The notes: generated by a model not told the origin, from the sequence alone. 64,000 nt of DNA from Sinobacterium norvegicum (GCF_923077115.1 NZ_CAKLPX010000001.1:434001-498000); one strand, 5' to 3'; shown: positions 53,311-62,386, numbered from the stretch's first letter. Numbers and translations: made by a program.

Positions 53311-53841
53311 CTAGCTAGGCAATGCAAACTGCTGGCCAGCCGAGCGGAGATAAAACTCCCCCTTTTCCTCATAAGCAAATTCAGCTAAGTGGTAATAACA
53401 GGCGCGGTTCAAACGAACGTCAACACCCTTTCTTAGCTGCACCAATGGCACCCCTTGCTCAAATCTCAGCGGGTGATCGCAATCAATACGAACGATCTCG
53501 TCAACATTGGTACGTAGCCAAACAACCTGTTCACCCTCAGTTTCAACCTCAACCTCAACATCAATACCCACAAATGGAGCCGCAGCGACCGCTATTTTCC
53601 ATTTCTCAACCGGCGTGACCAGAACAAAGCCATGATCGGCCTCGAAACGTAAGATAGAAGCAAACAATTTCACCAGCTTATGCCGCTCAATTTCACCGCC
53701 CTCATGAAACCAGCGACCATCCTTATCGATACGCATATCCATGTCGCCAGAAAGCTCAGGATTCCATTGATCAAGCGGTGGTAGCGACTGCTGCTCGCCG
53801 TCCACTTGTGTCAGCAGTTGGTCCAAGGCTGTTAAGGCCAT
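53311..53841 (-). CDS. DUF1285 protein
   Basis: 176 residues, soluble. The N-terminal QWNPELSGDMDMRIDKDGRWFHEGGEIERHKLVKLF pattern is that of DUF1285, a conserved proteobacterial family whose structure is known but whose function is not. Its ATG overlaps the miaE stop by one base (TAATG), so the two genes are coupled. It converges with the GNAT gene with 14 bases between. Confidence 0.87.
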   Translation of the reverse strand: MALTALDQLLTQVDGEQQSLPPLDQWNPELSGDMDMRIDKDGRWFHEGGEIERHKLVKLFASILRFEADHGFVLVTPVEKWKIAVAAAPFVGIDVEVEVETEGEQVVWLRTNVDEIVRIDCDHPLRFEQGVPLVQLRKGVDVRLNRACYYHLAEFAYEEKGEFYLRSAGQQFALPS

Positions 53842-54572
53842 TACTCACCCTCCTCTTCAGATTGATATACGCCACTATGAAACCGAAACTCAGTGTCGTC
53901 TGAACAAATCAATTGGCGTTCAAGTTCAGCGAAGTGATCGATACGTAACTGTAAATTCTCTGCACTACAATATTGCCCTGCTAAGTTGATATAATCTTGA
54001 TAATGACGCGCCTCGGATTTGAGTAATGAGAGGTAGAATTTAGACAGTTCCGCATCCAAAAAAGGAGCAAGCTTGGCAAAACGCTCGCAGGAACGCGCTT
54101 CAATAAAGGCACCAATAATCAACGTGTCGACTAATTTATCGCGAAAATTTTTCCGGGTTTTACTGTGCAGCTGCTTGGCGTAGCGCGAACCCGAAACCAC
54201 TTTGTAAGTGATCTCTCGCTTTTTCATAATAGCCATCACCTGCTCGAAATGCCTGAGTTCTTCGCGGGCCAACTTTGACATCTTATTCAACAAATCCATG
54301 CTGTCGATATCATTAAATTCAGCCGTAACTGCTGCACCAATGAATTCCCCCCCCTTTCCCTGAGAGGCTTCACTATCAGGGCAACGCCCTAAGGTTTGCC
54401 GAATCAAGGTCATCGCGGCCTGCCCAGCCATGATTTCAAGCTGCGCATGCTCTCGCAGTAGCAATGCTAAGCGCTCAGGCTTTGCTGCCTCAGCCAACCA
54501 CAACTCTGGGGTCTGACATCGTAAAAAGGTATAAATAGGAGCCAATAGCTCGTCAGTTGTGTTAACCGCCAT
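53841..54572 (-). CDS. miaE: tRNA-(ms2io6A) hydroxylase MiaE
   Basis: 243 residues from ATG 54572; GTG 54581 is a possible earlier start, but GGTG is spaced for the ATG. This di-iron monooxygenase hydroxylates ms2i6A37 of tRNA. Iron-ligand blocks are LAREELRHFEQVMAIM, EARSCERFAKLAP and LLKSEARHYQDYINLA. Coupled to the DUF1285 gene by a TAATG overlap. Confidence 0.93.
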   Translation of the reverse strand: MAVNTTDELLAPIYTFLRCQTPELWLAEAAKPERLALLLREHAQLEIMAGQAAMTLIRQTLGRCPDSEASQGKGGEFIGAAVTAEFNDIDSMDLLNKMSKLAREELRHFEQVMAIMKKREITYKVVSGSRYAKQLHSKTRKNFRDKLVDTLIIGAFIEARSCERFAKLAPFLDAELSKFYLSLLKSEARHYQDYINLAGQYCSAENLQLRIDHFAELERQLICSDDTEFRFHSGVYQSEEEGE

Positions 54573-54634
54573 GCATTTCACCGCAAAATAAAACGATTAT
54601 ACACTAGGCAGATACCATAAGTTAACGGTTCTAC

Positions 54635-55009
54635 TCAGCGAAAGTTGCGTCGTCTTGACGCTGGCGAATAGTCCCAGCGTTCCTCTCCCCTGGACTCGAT
54701 AGAGCCATGCTTATTGCACTTATAGCTTCTTTTTTTCTTGTCTTCATCAATTTGATAGCGCAAATCAATTTCAAAACTACCGAATACGTTTTCCTCGCCA
54801 CGGGACTGATAGCCAATAAAGTCGAAACTATCGCTATACCTAAGAGAGTCTCGCTTTTGCTTCTTTGTGGCGGCCTCGACACATTTTTGAAGAGAATTAC
54901 TGGCTTGGGCTTCATACATGCTGCTCAACGATACTATCGCCATCATTAACACCCATACATTCAAGTTGCACTTGATGAGACAGCCTTTAACCGATAATTT
55001 CATCATCAT
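54635..55009 (-). CDS. Small secreted protein, unrecognised
   Basis: 124 residues with a basic N-terminus, a hydrophobic segment (about 15-31) and an ASN-type cleavage site near residue 36. The mature part has two cysteines (C43 and about C98) and a highly charged, Arg-rich end. A shorter overlapping frame on the same strand (54631-54915) has no signal or family likeness and is probably a shadow. No homologue is recognised. It is divergent from tus and may share its upstream region. Confidence 0.55.
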   Translation of the reverse strand: MMMKLSVKGCLIKCNLNVWVLMMAIVSLSSMYEAQASNSLQKCVEAATKKQKRDSLRYSDSFDFIGYQSRGEENVFGSFEIDLRYQIDEDKKKRSYKCNKHGSIESRGEERWDYSPASRRRNFR

Positions 55010-55126
55010 AATTCCGTGATTTAGTAACCTAATATCCAGCTCAATATTAGCAAATATCCTAACTAACCTGTTATTACAGGATCATTTATCTTATTATCAA
55101 CCCATCTAGATAACGGTATAATAACC
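55010..55126. promoter_or_regulatory. tus upstream region with Ter-like core and small palindrome
   Basis: In E. coli tus is repressed by Tus bound at TerB just upstream. Here TAACTAA at 55060-55066 equals the 3' part of the Ter core, but the preceding bases (AATATCC) lack the GTTG of enteric Ter sites. A second partial match, TTAGTAAC, starts at 55021. CCTGT and ACAGG arms with a TATT loop lie at 55067-55080. The gene pair is divergent here, so the region must hold two promoters. Confidence 0.35.
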
Positions 55127-55951
55127 ATGCAAAAATTATCTCAATGCTTTGATGATTTAATTCAGTCTAATAATGAGCTTAATTTGGCCATCGAGTCTAA
55201 TGATTCTGCAGGCTGGGTCTGCGGTAATACAGGAGACATTCAACAGGCCTTACAAGCGGCGTACAGTGATTACTGGTATACAGGCGATGGAGATGGGCGA
55301 AAAACAAAGAATTATCACGGCTTGTACTTGGCAGACGATAGAACAGTTGCCTGCGCCATCGACGTCAACGCAATGAAGTCTTCGTTTAAGCATGCGGTTC
55401 AACAGATACAAAAAGAGGATAAGCAACAATGGCTGCTAGAGTATGGAATGATTAACAACCGGTATAGAGAGCAATTAACAACAGCTCAACTAAGCCGATT
55501 AAACCTCAAGCAAACCTATCGACACATTCCCATACTGAATACATCTCCCGCTAAAATTGGCTTTAGCTGGTATACCCAGGGCAAAAGCATAACGCGGGTC
55601 AGTAAACAACAGGCTTACGACAGGTTGGCTAAATTTGGCGACAGCAGTCATATTCGCATTCAACAGCAAAAACTGGCCACACTTAACGACTATGAGAAGC
55701 TGGCTATTGTGCAAAAACAAGCACCTTTGGTCAGGGCAAACATCGTCTATCAGCAGGGAACAGAGATTATCCGCAAGGCCACCAACAGTTCCCTGCCCTT
55801 TATCATTGCAGACACTCATCACGGCAGGCTGCCAGAATTCAATCAAATTAATGAGTTGCCGCCCCAAACACATACCCGATTGCGACGCAGCGATAGCAAA
55901 ATATCAGATGATGTCTTTTTACCAAGTATTAGGGCTTACCGCTATATTTAA
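55127..55951 (+). CDS. tus: Divergent Tus-family DNA replication terminus site-binding protein
   Basis: 274 residues. Aligned by eye with E. coli Tus (309), VNAMKSSFKHAV matches INKLKTTFEHIV; YRHIPILNTSPAKIGFSW matches YRTLTVLHDPATLRFGW; and the C-terminus lines up with [35 protein letters not shown] and RLIIPRLHLYV. Tus binds Ter DNA and arrests forks from one side in the terminus. The N-terminal 60 residues are shorter, and a roughly 10-residue insertion precedes the region of the F140/H144 lock residues, which I cannot place. It converges with the secreted-protein gene (4-base overlap). Identification by remembered sequence, strong in the C-terminal half. Confidence 0.8.
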   Translation: MQKLSQCFDDLIQSNNELNLAIESNDSAGWVCGNTGDIQQALQAAYSDYWYTGDGDGRKTKNYHGLYLADDRTVACAIDVNAMKSSFKHAVQQIQKEDKQQWLLEYGMINNRYREQLTTAQLSRLNLKQTYRHIPILNTSPAKIGFSWYTQGKSITRVSKQQAYDRLAKFGDSSHIRIQQQKLATLNDYEKLAIVQKQAPLVRANIVYQQGTEIIRKATNSSLPFIIADTHHGRLPEFNQINELPPQTHTRLRRSDSKISDDVFLPSIRAYRYI

Positions 55952-56391
55952 CGGTAACTTTCTTGGGCATTGTAATCGCTCTCACCGGCATCATCCTCAG
56001 ACCTCGGTATTACCGACTCACTGCGCACCGATACGACTTGGTATAAATGCAGGTTGAGTACGGTGTTATTTACGGAGTACTCCAAGGCGAAGGTAACGAC
56101 AACGCTTTGCTCATCCAACGACTCCAGCGTTGTTATAAAATCGAAATAGCCGTCTGTGTTGGTGACGACAGTCACCGTGTTCAAACCTATTAATTTGGCA
56201 TTATCAGCGACAATGATATTCATCGTAAGGCCATCAACTGGAGCCGGCGCGTATAGCCGCCAAGACACGTTTATATAGCCATTATCCAGCTCAATGACCT
56301 CAAGTTGCTGCAGTTGCATCGGTGGCTGCACCTTGGCCATGCCCTGCGGGGCAAATAATGCGAACGCTAAAACCAATAACAGTAGCCTCAT
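55948..56391 (-). CDS. Small secreted protein paired with a zincin lipoprotein
   Basis: 147 residues with a clear signal peptide (MRLLLLVLAFALFAPQGMA). The mature part looks all-beta, with a PPMQLQQLEVIELDNGYINVSW stretch reminiscent of a single immunoglobulin-like or fibronectin-like domain; the C-terminus is acidic then polar. No family is recognised. It starts 2 bases after the lipoprotein gene, so the two form a tight operon and may act together outside the cytoplasm. Confidence 0.7.
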   Translation of the reverse strand: MRLLLLVLAFALFAPQGMAKVQPPMQLQQLEVIELDNGYINVSWRLYAPAPVDGLTMNIIVADNAKLIGLNTVTVVTNTDGYFDFITTLESLDEQSVVVTFALEYSVNNTVLNLHLYQVVSVRSESVIPRSEDDAGESDYNAQESYR

Positions 56392-56393
56392 CC

Positions 56394-58046
56394 TTATCCC
56401 CTGAATGAAATATTATAACAACGGCTTGATGGATCCCGTTGAAACAGGTCAACCACATAATTACCCACAACAAGATTCAAATCTAATTGGCCATTAACCG
56501 ATGTTTGAAGTGGCTCGCCAAGCCGATATACTGTCGCGGATAATTCACTACTAAAAATCAGTTCACCATCAATCGGACTGCTTACCTTCAAAAGAACTAA
56601 CCGGTGGCCCGTTAACTCATTCGCGGAAGATGGCTGCCTTAGGCGACGGTCGAAGCACAGTGATAAATCGGTATTATTGACCACGATCGAATACAACGGC
56701 AAGACGCTGTCGGACAACATCAATCGAGTATCATTAACTTCATTGACGGCAAAAGTATCATCAACCACGTTAATACCAAACTCCCCAGCCAATATCTGCA
56801 AATCAGCCTGCCTTTCAGTTGGAATCTGAGCAACTATCTCTGCCAATAAGCTATAAACGGTAATCGATGACTGCTGGTCTTTTTGCCTTGCCAGTGCAGT
56901 AAATAAAACCGAAAGCGGCAGCGAGAATACATCCATGCCCTCATTATTTTGATCAAATAAATCAAATACCAGCTCTGTAATTGCCCCCTCATTGTACCAG
57001 CCGTAATCACTGTGCCACTGCACCAGGCCATCACTTGGCTGATCAATACCAAACGACCAACCACCGCCAGTCGGCAGCCCCGTATCAATGTAGAGGTTAT
57101 CACCAGAAACCAGACCTGCTATTGCTGTAGCAACACCCTCTGAATAGGCGCTTCGGGGTTCAAGATAACTGGTTAAGCTATGGCGCCCACCCAAGCCATC
57201 TGAACGACCCAGGCTATCAACAACAAAGTGCGCCAACTCATGATTGACCACGTTAATATCAAACTCATCGGTATTGTCACCCGCCAAGCCTAAAAAATAG
57301 ATGGCATTAGCCCCTGAATAATACTTCGATGATGCAATATTCCCCTGCGCATCATCACCGGCCTGGGTAGAATTCTTAACACTCCAAAATATGTTCAATG
57401 GCTCAAAGCTGGCGCTGGGATAATGATCAACGACCAAATCAAGCATCGTCATCGCTTGGTCGAGCAGGTAAAAGGGGGCGGCCAGCCTCGCTGCTCCATA
57501 TCCGTTGCCTGTCCATCCGGTTGCCGCGTGTAAATCCCTGATTGGAGCATCTTCGGCCCTCAAAGACTCGCCGTAGATGGCATAAACCGCCCCTGACTGC
57601 GTATTGTCTGCAACAGCAATCTGCCAGTCTGGTGTGCTTGAAAAAGCCACCACTCTGATTTTTACAGCGATGTTATCGGGCACAGATAACTTGTACTCTC
57701 CTTGTGCATCGGTGATAGCTGCGCCGACAACCTCACAGGAACCAGCTTCTAGCGCTTCAACATTGGCATACCGTATCGGTCTCGCTTCACTGCGAGCAAA
57801 ATCTAATCGTATCGGATCACTCGCCACCGGAACATATTGATAACTGACGGCGCCGGTAATACCTAGTAGAGTCTCACTCAGTTCAGGCAGACCTTGCTCG
57901 GACTGGCAGCCCAGTATGTTATTCGTCTGACTCTGCTTAACCTGCGGAACAGCATCAGATGAAGAGGAACCTGAACCAGAACCAGAACCACAGGCTGTCA
58001 GCACCATAAAAATGAAGATAGCAATGCAGTAGTGAAAACCGGACAT
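56394..58046 (-). CDS. Putative zinc-dependent peptidase lipoprotein
   Basis: 550 residues from ATG 58046, chosen because AAGGAAG lies about 7 bases before it and it opens onto a lipobox (LTAC, lipidated Cys-19). Features in order: Gly/Ser spacer (20-30), a domain with the CarboxypepD_reg-like pattern ITDAQGEYKLSV (about 112-122), a catalytic-type region with HELAH (269-273) and, 30 residues on, SEGVATAIAGL (Glu-303), which resembles the third-ligand helix of gluzincins. No named peptidase family is recognised. It is co-transcribed with a small secreted protein. Activity is inferred from the HExxH and Glu pair. Confidence 0.7.
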   Translation of the reverse strand: MSGFHYCIAIFIFMVLTACGSGSGSGSSSSDAVPQVKQSQTNNILGCQSEQGLPELSETLLGITGAVSYQYVPVASDPIRLDFARSEARPIRYANVEALEAGSCEVVGAAITDAQGEYKLSVPDNIAVKIRVVAFSSTPDWQIAVADNTQSGAVYAIYGESLRAEDAPIRDLHAATGWTGNGYGAARLAAPFYLLDQAMTMLDLVVDHYPSASFEPLNIFWSVKNSTQAGDDAQGNIASSKYYSGANAIYFLGLAGDNTDEFDINVVNHELAHFVVDSLGRSDGLGGRHSLTSYLEPRSAYSEGVATAIAGLVSGDNLYIDTGLPTGGGWSFGIDQPSDGLVQWHSDYGWYNEGAITELVFDLFDQNNEGMDVFSLPLSVLFTALARQKDQQSSITVYSLLAEIVAQIPTERQADLQILAGEFGINVVDDTFAVNEVNDTRLMLSDSVLPLYSIVVNNTDLSLCFDRRLRQPSSANELTGHRLVLLKVSSPIDGELIFSSELSATVYRLGEPLQTSVNGQLDLNLVVGNYVVDLFQRDPSSRCYNISFRG

Positions 58047-58432
58047 TATTTCTTCCTTAGCGTAGCCAATATATCTTCCGTACTTAGTAGGCATACGCAC
58101 AAACTGTGGTCTTGGATCGGTGAATATAATGAAAGTCTAGCCAGCTTTTGCCGTCGTAATGGTCAGATTTGAATTATTTGGCAGTACTATGATCGCTATT
58201 CACTAACAAAATAAACCGTCGCAGACTACCAATTACTAACAATAACAAATAGCTGGCGGGGTTAAACACCAACATCTGCCAACGCCCAAGCGACTCTGCC
58301 ACTTAACTTACCGACGATTATCCTATATACTTCGGCCGCGTTTCACCTGTTCCAAAAGAACAAAACCTCGTATATAACGAAGGCCAAAGCAGCCTTTTGA
58401 GATAGAGTCAGGATCTGATAGGAGTCCCAATC
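58047..58432. promoter_or_regulatory. 386-base intergenic region with predicted acnB promoter
   Basis: No gene is supported here. A good sigma70-type promoter for acnB is TTAACT (58303-58308), a 17-base spacer and TATACT (58326-58331), leaving a leader of about 95 bases. AGGAG stands 8 bases before the acnB GTG. The peptidase promoter must lie near 58080-58200 on the other strand. Confidence 0.6.
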
Positions 58433-61045
58433 GTGTTAGAAGCATACCGCGCCCATGTGGCAGAACGAGCCGAACAAGGCATCCCCGCGAAGCCACTTGA
58501 TGCCGAGCAAGTTGCCGGTCTGGTAGAGCTGCTTAAAAACCCACCTGCGGGTGAGGAACAAGCACTACTAGAATTAATTACCGATCGTGTGCCACCAGGT
58601 GTTGATGAGGCTGCTTACGTTAAAGCTGGCTTCCTATCTGCCATCGTCAAAAACGAAACAACTTCTCCGCTGATCACCAAAGAAGACGCTGTCAAGCTGC
58701 TGGGCAATATGCACGGCGGTTACAACATCGAAACCTTGGTTGAGCTATTAGACGGCGACTTGGCCGCCCTAGCAGCCGACGAACTAAAGCACACCCTGTT
58801 GATGTTTGACGCCTTCCATGACGTTGAAGAGAAAGCCAAAGCCGGTAACGACTTCGCCAAGCAGGTTGTCCAATCTTGGGCCGACGCAGAATGGTTTACC
58901 GGTCGTAACAAAGTTGCCGAGTCTATCAAGGTTACTGTGTTCAAAGTCACCGGCGAAACCAATACCGACGACTTGTCACCGGCACCCGATGCCTGGTCAC
59001 GTCCAGACATCCCGCTGCACGCCCTGGCCATGTTCAAAATGGAACGTGATGGCCTGACTCCTGATCAGCCTGGCACTGTTGGCCCAATCAAACAGCTTGA
59101 AGAGCTTAACAAAAAGGGTCACCAAATTGCCTTCGTTGGCGATGTTGTAGGTACTGGTTCAAGCCGTAAATCTGCGACTAACTCTGTTCTTTGGTTCACC
59201 GGTGAGGATCTACCTGGCGTACCAAACAAGAAGGGTGGCGGTATTTGTATCGGTAGCAAGGTTGCTCCTATCTTCTTCAACACCATGGAAGATGCCGGCG
59301 CACTTGTTTTCGAAGCCCCTGTTGAAAAACTCAACATGGGCGATGTTATCGAGATACGCCCATATGATGGCAAGATTCTAGCCGAAGATGGCACCGTGCT
59401 TTCTGAATTCGAGATGAAGTCAGACGTGCTATATGACGAAGTACAAGCCGGCGGCCGTATCAACCTTATCATTGGCCGTGGCTTAACCAGCAAGGCCCGT
59501 GAGTCTCTAGCTCTTAGTAGTTCTGACTTGTTCCGTCAGCCAACTCAGCCCGCCGATACCGGTAAAGGTTACTCGCTGGCTCAGAAAATGGTCGGCCGCG
59601 CCTGTGGCGTTGAAGGTATCCGCCCTGGCACTTACTGCGAACCCAAGATGACCACCGTTGGTTCTCAAGATACCACTGGTCCAATGACCCGTGATGAATT
59701 GAAAGACTTGGCCTGCCTCGGCTTCTCTGCCGACTTAACCATGCAGTCCTTCTGTCACACCGCTGCTTATCCTAAGCCAATTGATATCGATACACAGCAC
59801 ACGTTACCGGATTTCATCCGCAACCGTGGTGGCGTTTCACTTCGCCCAGGCGACGGTGTTATTCACTCTTGGTTAAACCGTATGCTGCTACCTGATACCG
59901 TCGGTACTGGTGGCGACTCACATACTCGCTTCCCAATGGGTATCTCATTCCCGGCCGGCTCTGGTCTTGTTGCCTTTGCTGCCGCCACCGGTGTTATGCC
60001 GCTGGACATGCCTGAATCTATCCTGGTTCGCTTTAAAGGCGAAATGCAGCCTGGCATCACACTGCGTGACTTGGTTCATGCCATTCCTTACTACGGCATC
60101 AAGCAGGGCTTGTTGACTGTTGAAAAGAAAGGCAAGATCAACGAATTCTCTGGTCGCGTACTAGAAATCGAAGGCCTAAACAACCTCAGTGTTGAACAGG
60201 CATTTGAGCTATCTGATGCCTCAGCCGAACGCTCAGCCTCAGGCTGCTCTATCCAGCTTTCTGAAGCCGCCGTTAGCGAATACTTGTCGTCAAACATTGT
60301 GCTACTTCGCGCCATGATTGCCGATGGTTACGGTGATCCACGTACGCTTGAGCGTCGCGCTGTGAAGATGGAAGAATGGTTGGCCAAGCCAGAATTGATG
60401 AAAGCTGACGCCGATGCTGAGTATCACTCCATCGTCGAAATCGACCTAGCTGACATCAAGGAACCGATTGTTTGTGCTCCTAACGATCCTGATGATGCTC
60501 GCCTTCTTAGTGATTGTTCTGGCGTTAAGATCGATGAAGTCTTCATCGGTTCTTGCATGACCAACATCGGTCACTTCCGCGCAGCCGGCAAGCTGTTAGA
60601 AGCACACTCTGGCGGTTTGGACACGCGTCTTTGGTTAGCCCCACCTACCAAGATGGATGCCAACCAGTTAATGGAAGAAGGCTATTACAACACTTTCGGT
60701 AAGGTTGGTGCTCGAACTGAAATGCCAGGCTGCTCACTTTGCATGGGTAACCAGGCACGAGTAAATGCTGGTAGCACGGTGCTGTCTACGTCTACTCGTA
60801 ACTTCCCTAACCGTCTCGGTGATGGTGCTAACGTCTACTTGACCTCTGCAGAGCTTGCTTCTGTTGGCGCCATACTTGGCAAGCTTCCAACACCGGCTGA
60901 GTACCTCGAGTACGCACAAAGCCTCGACACCATGGGTGAAGAAGTTTACCGTTACTTGAACTTTGATCAGATGACATCGTTTACCGATGCTGCTGAAAAA
61001 GGCAAGCAAATCTCTGCGGTTCAAATCGAAGAAGTTCGCTCTTAA
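58433..61045 (+). CDS. acnB: Aconitate hydratase B
   Basis: 870 residues (E. coli AcnB 865), citrate to isocitrate in the TCA cycle and glyoxylate shunt. The N-terminal HEAT-like and swivel domains come first, and the 4Fe-4S ligands are a cysteine in GSCMTNIGHFRAAGKLLE and the CxxC in MPGCSLCMGNQARV. The start is GTG with AGGAG 8 bases upstream. Apo-AcnB can also bind mRNA when iron is scarce, known for the family only. Confidence 0.96.
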   Translation: MLEAYRAHVAERAEQGIPAKPLDAEQVAGLVELLKNPPAGEEQALLELITDRVPPGVDEAAYVKAGFLSAIVKNETTSPLITKEDAVKLLGNMHGGYNIETLVELLDGDLAALAADELKHTLLMFDAFHDVEEKAKAGNDFAKQVVQSWADAEWFTGRNKVAESIKVTVFKVTGETNTDDLSPAPDAWSRPDIPLHALAMFKMERDGLTPDQPGTVGPIKQLEELNKKGHQIAFVGDVVGTGSSRKSATNSVLWFTGEDLPGVPNKKGGGICIGSKVAPIFFNTMEDAGALVFEAPVEKLNMGDVIEIRPYDGKILAEDGTVLSEFEMKSDVLYDEVQAGGRINLIIGRGLTSKARESLALSSSDLFRQPTQPADTGKGYSLAQKMVGRACGVEGIRPGTYCEPKMTTVGSQDTTGPMTRDELKDLACLGFSADLTMQSFCHTAAYPKPIDIDTQHTLPDFIRNRGGVSLRPGDGVIHSWLNRMLLPDTVGTGGDSHTRFPMGISFPAGSGLVAFAAATGVMPLDMPESILVRFKGEMQPGITLRDLVHAIPYYGIKQGLLTVEKKGKINEFSGRVLEIEGLNNLSVEQAFELSDASAERSASGCSIQLSEAAVSEYLSSNIVLLRAMIADGYGDPRTLERRAVKMEEWLAKPELMKADADAEYHSIVEIDLADIKEPIVCAPNDPDDARLLSDCSGVKIDEVFIGSCMTNIGHFRAAGKLLEAHSGGLDTRLWLAPPTKMDANQLMEEGYYNTFGKVGARTEMPGCSLCMGNQARVNAGSTVLSTSTRNFPNRLGDGANVYLTSAELASVGAILGKLPTPAEYLEYAQSLDTMGEEVYRYLNFDQMTSFTDAAEKGKQISAVQIEEVRS

Positions 61046-61066
61046 TACGCATAAGACATCTTTTAT

Positions 61067-61096
61067 AAAAAACGGCGCTTTTTAGCGCCGTTTTTT
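61067..61096 (+). terminator. Terminator after acnB
   Basis: Thirteen-base stem (AAAAAACGGCGCT / AGCGCCGTTTTTT) with a TTTT loop and further T residues. It isolates acnB from the iron-uptake genes. Confidence 0.93.
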
Positions 61097-61171
61097 TTGC
61101 CTTAATATCTCTAATCCGAATCGTTAGCCCTAACAGGTGGCTATAGTCATTATTTTTACTGTAATTACATA

Positions 61172-61208
61172 TTGACTATGAACAAGACTTTAATGATAAT
61201 GATTCTCA
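61172..61208 (+). promoter_or_regulatory. Promoter with overlapping Fur box upstream of lbtU
   Basis: TTGACT (61172-61177), a 17-base spacer and GATAAT (61195-61200) form a near-ideal sigma70 promoter. The sequence TGATAAT-G-ATTCTCA (61194-61208) matches the 7-1-7 Fur consensus with one mismatch and covers the -10. Repression by Fur with iron is the natural reading, supported by the iron-related genes that follow. Confidence 0.85.
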
Positions 61209-61304
61209 GTTAGCTTACCAATAACAATACGGTTAGCGATAAAGGTCATTAGAATCTTAGGGTTACCCCAGAGCTGACACCCTACCTTGAAAAGAAGAAT
61301 TGCT

Positions 61305-62360
61305 ATGATGAAGAAAACACTGTTAACCAGCGCTATTGCTGCACTTACGATTGCCCCTAATTTTACCTTTGCCGATGACACTGAACTCAAAGAAATAAAA
61401 CAACGGTTAGCGCAGTTAGAGGCTGAAAAAGCTGCGACTACATCTAACGTATCTTGGATAGACCAACTAGCATTCGCTGCATTGATCGAAATGGAAGCCA
61501 GCGCCAATGAATTCGTTGATGACAATGGCAAGATTGATAGTGAAAATGACCTGGTTGTTTCTACTGTAGAGCTTGGTCTTGAAGCCGTGGTCAATGACTA
61601 CACAACGGCTACGATTATCGGTCTTTATGAAGAGGACGGCGATGGCCTTGATATCGACGTTGTGACGATCACCTTTGGCAATGAAGAGAAAACACCTTTT
61701 TCATTGGTACTGGGTCAGGACTACCTACCGTTTGGCTCCTATGAAACCAACTTAGTTAACGATACCCTAGGTTTAGAAATAGGTGAAACACTGGCCACAA
61801 CGAGCATCGTTGGAGTTGACGTCAACGGTTTCAGCGCCAGCGCTTATATTTACAATAATGAACGTGATGGCCAAGACAATGAAGTCACTGCCACTGGTTT
61901 TTCCGCCGGTTATGCCAGCGATACATTCAGCATCGGCGCCGATTACATCAACGATATTCTGTCCTCTGACAGCCTCCGTGATTTAGACCTATCTGCCGTC
62001 GATGATACCTATGCCATCAGCTTACACGCCACCGCCCAGTTAGGTGACTTCAACCTAATCGGTGAATATATTGTTACCGACACCATCGAAGAAGCTGGTG
62101 TAAAGTCTGACCTCACCACTGCTCAGCTTGAAGCTGCCTACGCCTTTGGTGATTTCACCCTTGCAGCGGCTTATCAAGTGACAGAAGACGCAACTGAACT
62201 ACTGCCTGAAGAGCGCCTTTCTATTGGTGGTAATTATGATGTGCTAGATAACCTCAACGTAGGTGTTGAATTCTGGCAGGACAAAGATTACAACAAAAAT
62301 GATGGCGGCACCGGTGAGTCGCTCAATAATGTAGCAGTGTTGGTCGCTGTTGAATTCTAA
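61305..62360 (+). CDS. LbtU-family outer-membrane siderophore porin
   Basis: 351 residues from ATG 61305, with a signal peptide (about 1-23, ending FTFA). A TTG at 61287 opens the frame earlier but is not supported by a ribosome site. The mature protein has a short helical coil (LKEIKQRLAQLEAEKAA) and a beta-barrel with DFNLIGEY/DFTLAAAY strand repeats ending in Phe, as in LbtU, the Legionella siderophore receptor that works without TonB. Iron regulation is indicated by the upstream Fur box. Barrel proteins of other families look similar, so LbtU is a likely rather than certain call. Confidence 0.75.
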   Translation: MMKKTLLTSAIAALTIAPNFTFADDTELKEIKQRLAQLEAEKAATTSNVSWIDQLAFAALIEMEASANEFVDDNGKIDSENDLVVSTVELGLEAVVNDYTTATIIGLYEEDGDGLDIDVVTITFGNEEKTPFSLVLGQDYLPFGSYETNLVNDTLGLEIGETLATTSIVGVDVNGFSASAYIYNNERDGQDNEVTATGFSAGYASDTFSIGADYINDILSSDSLRDLDLSAVDDTYAISLHATAQLGDFNLIGEYIVTDTIEEAGVKSDLTTAQLEAAYAFGDFTLAAAYQVTEDATELLPEERLSIGGNYDVLDNLNVGVEFWQDKDYNKNDGGTGESLNNVAVLVAVEF

Positions 62361-62365
62361 TCCAC

Positions 62366-62386
62366 CGGGGGCTAAACAGGCCCCCG
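62366..62386 (+). terminator. GC-rich hairpin between lbtU-type gene and imelysin gene
   Basis: CGGGGGC and GCCCCCG arms with a seven-base loop are followed by CCTTTGTT, a weak T run. It probably gives partial termination and lowers imelysin expression relative to the porin. Confidence 0.55.

Noticed and set aside
54631-54915. 94-codon frame overlapping the small secreted protein gene
   Set aside because: It lacks a signal peptide and family likeness; the 124-codon frame has a convincing export signal.
61287-61304. TTG start extending the LbtU-type protein by six residues
   Set aside because: The added Met-Lys-Arg-Arg stretch is not needed for the signal peptide and no ribosome site precedes it.
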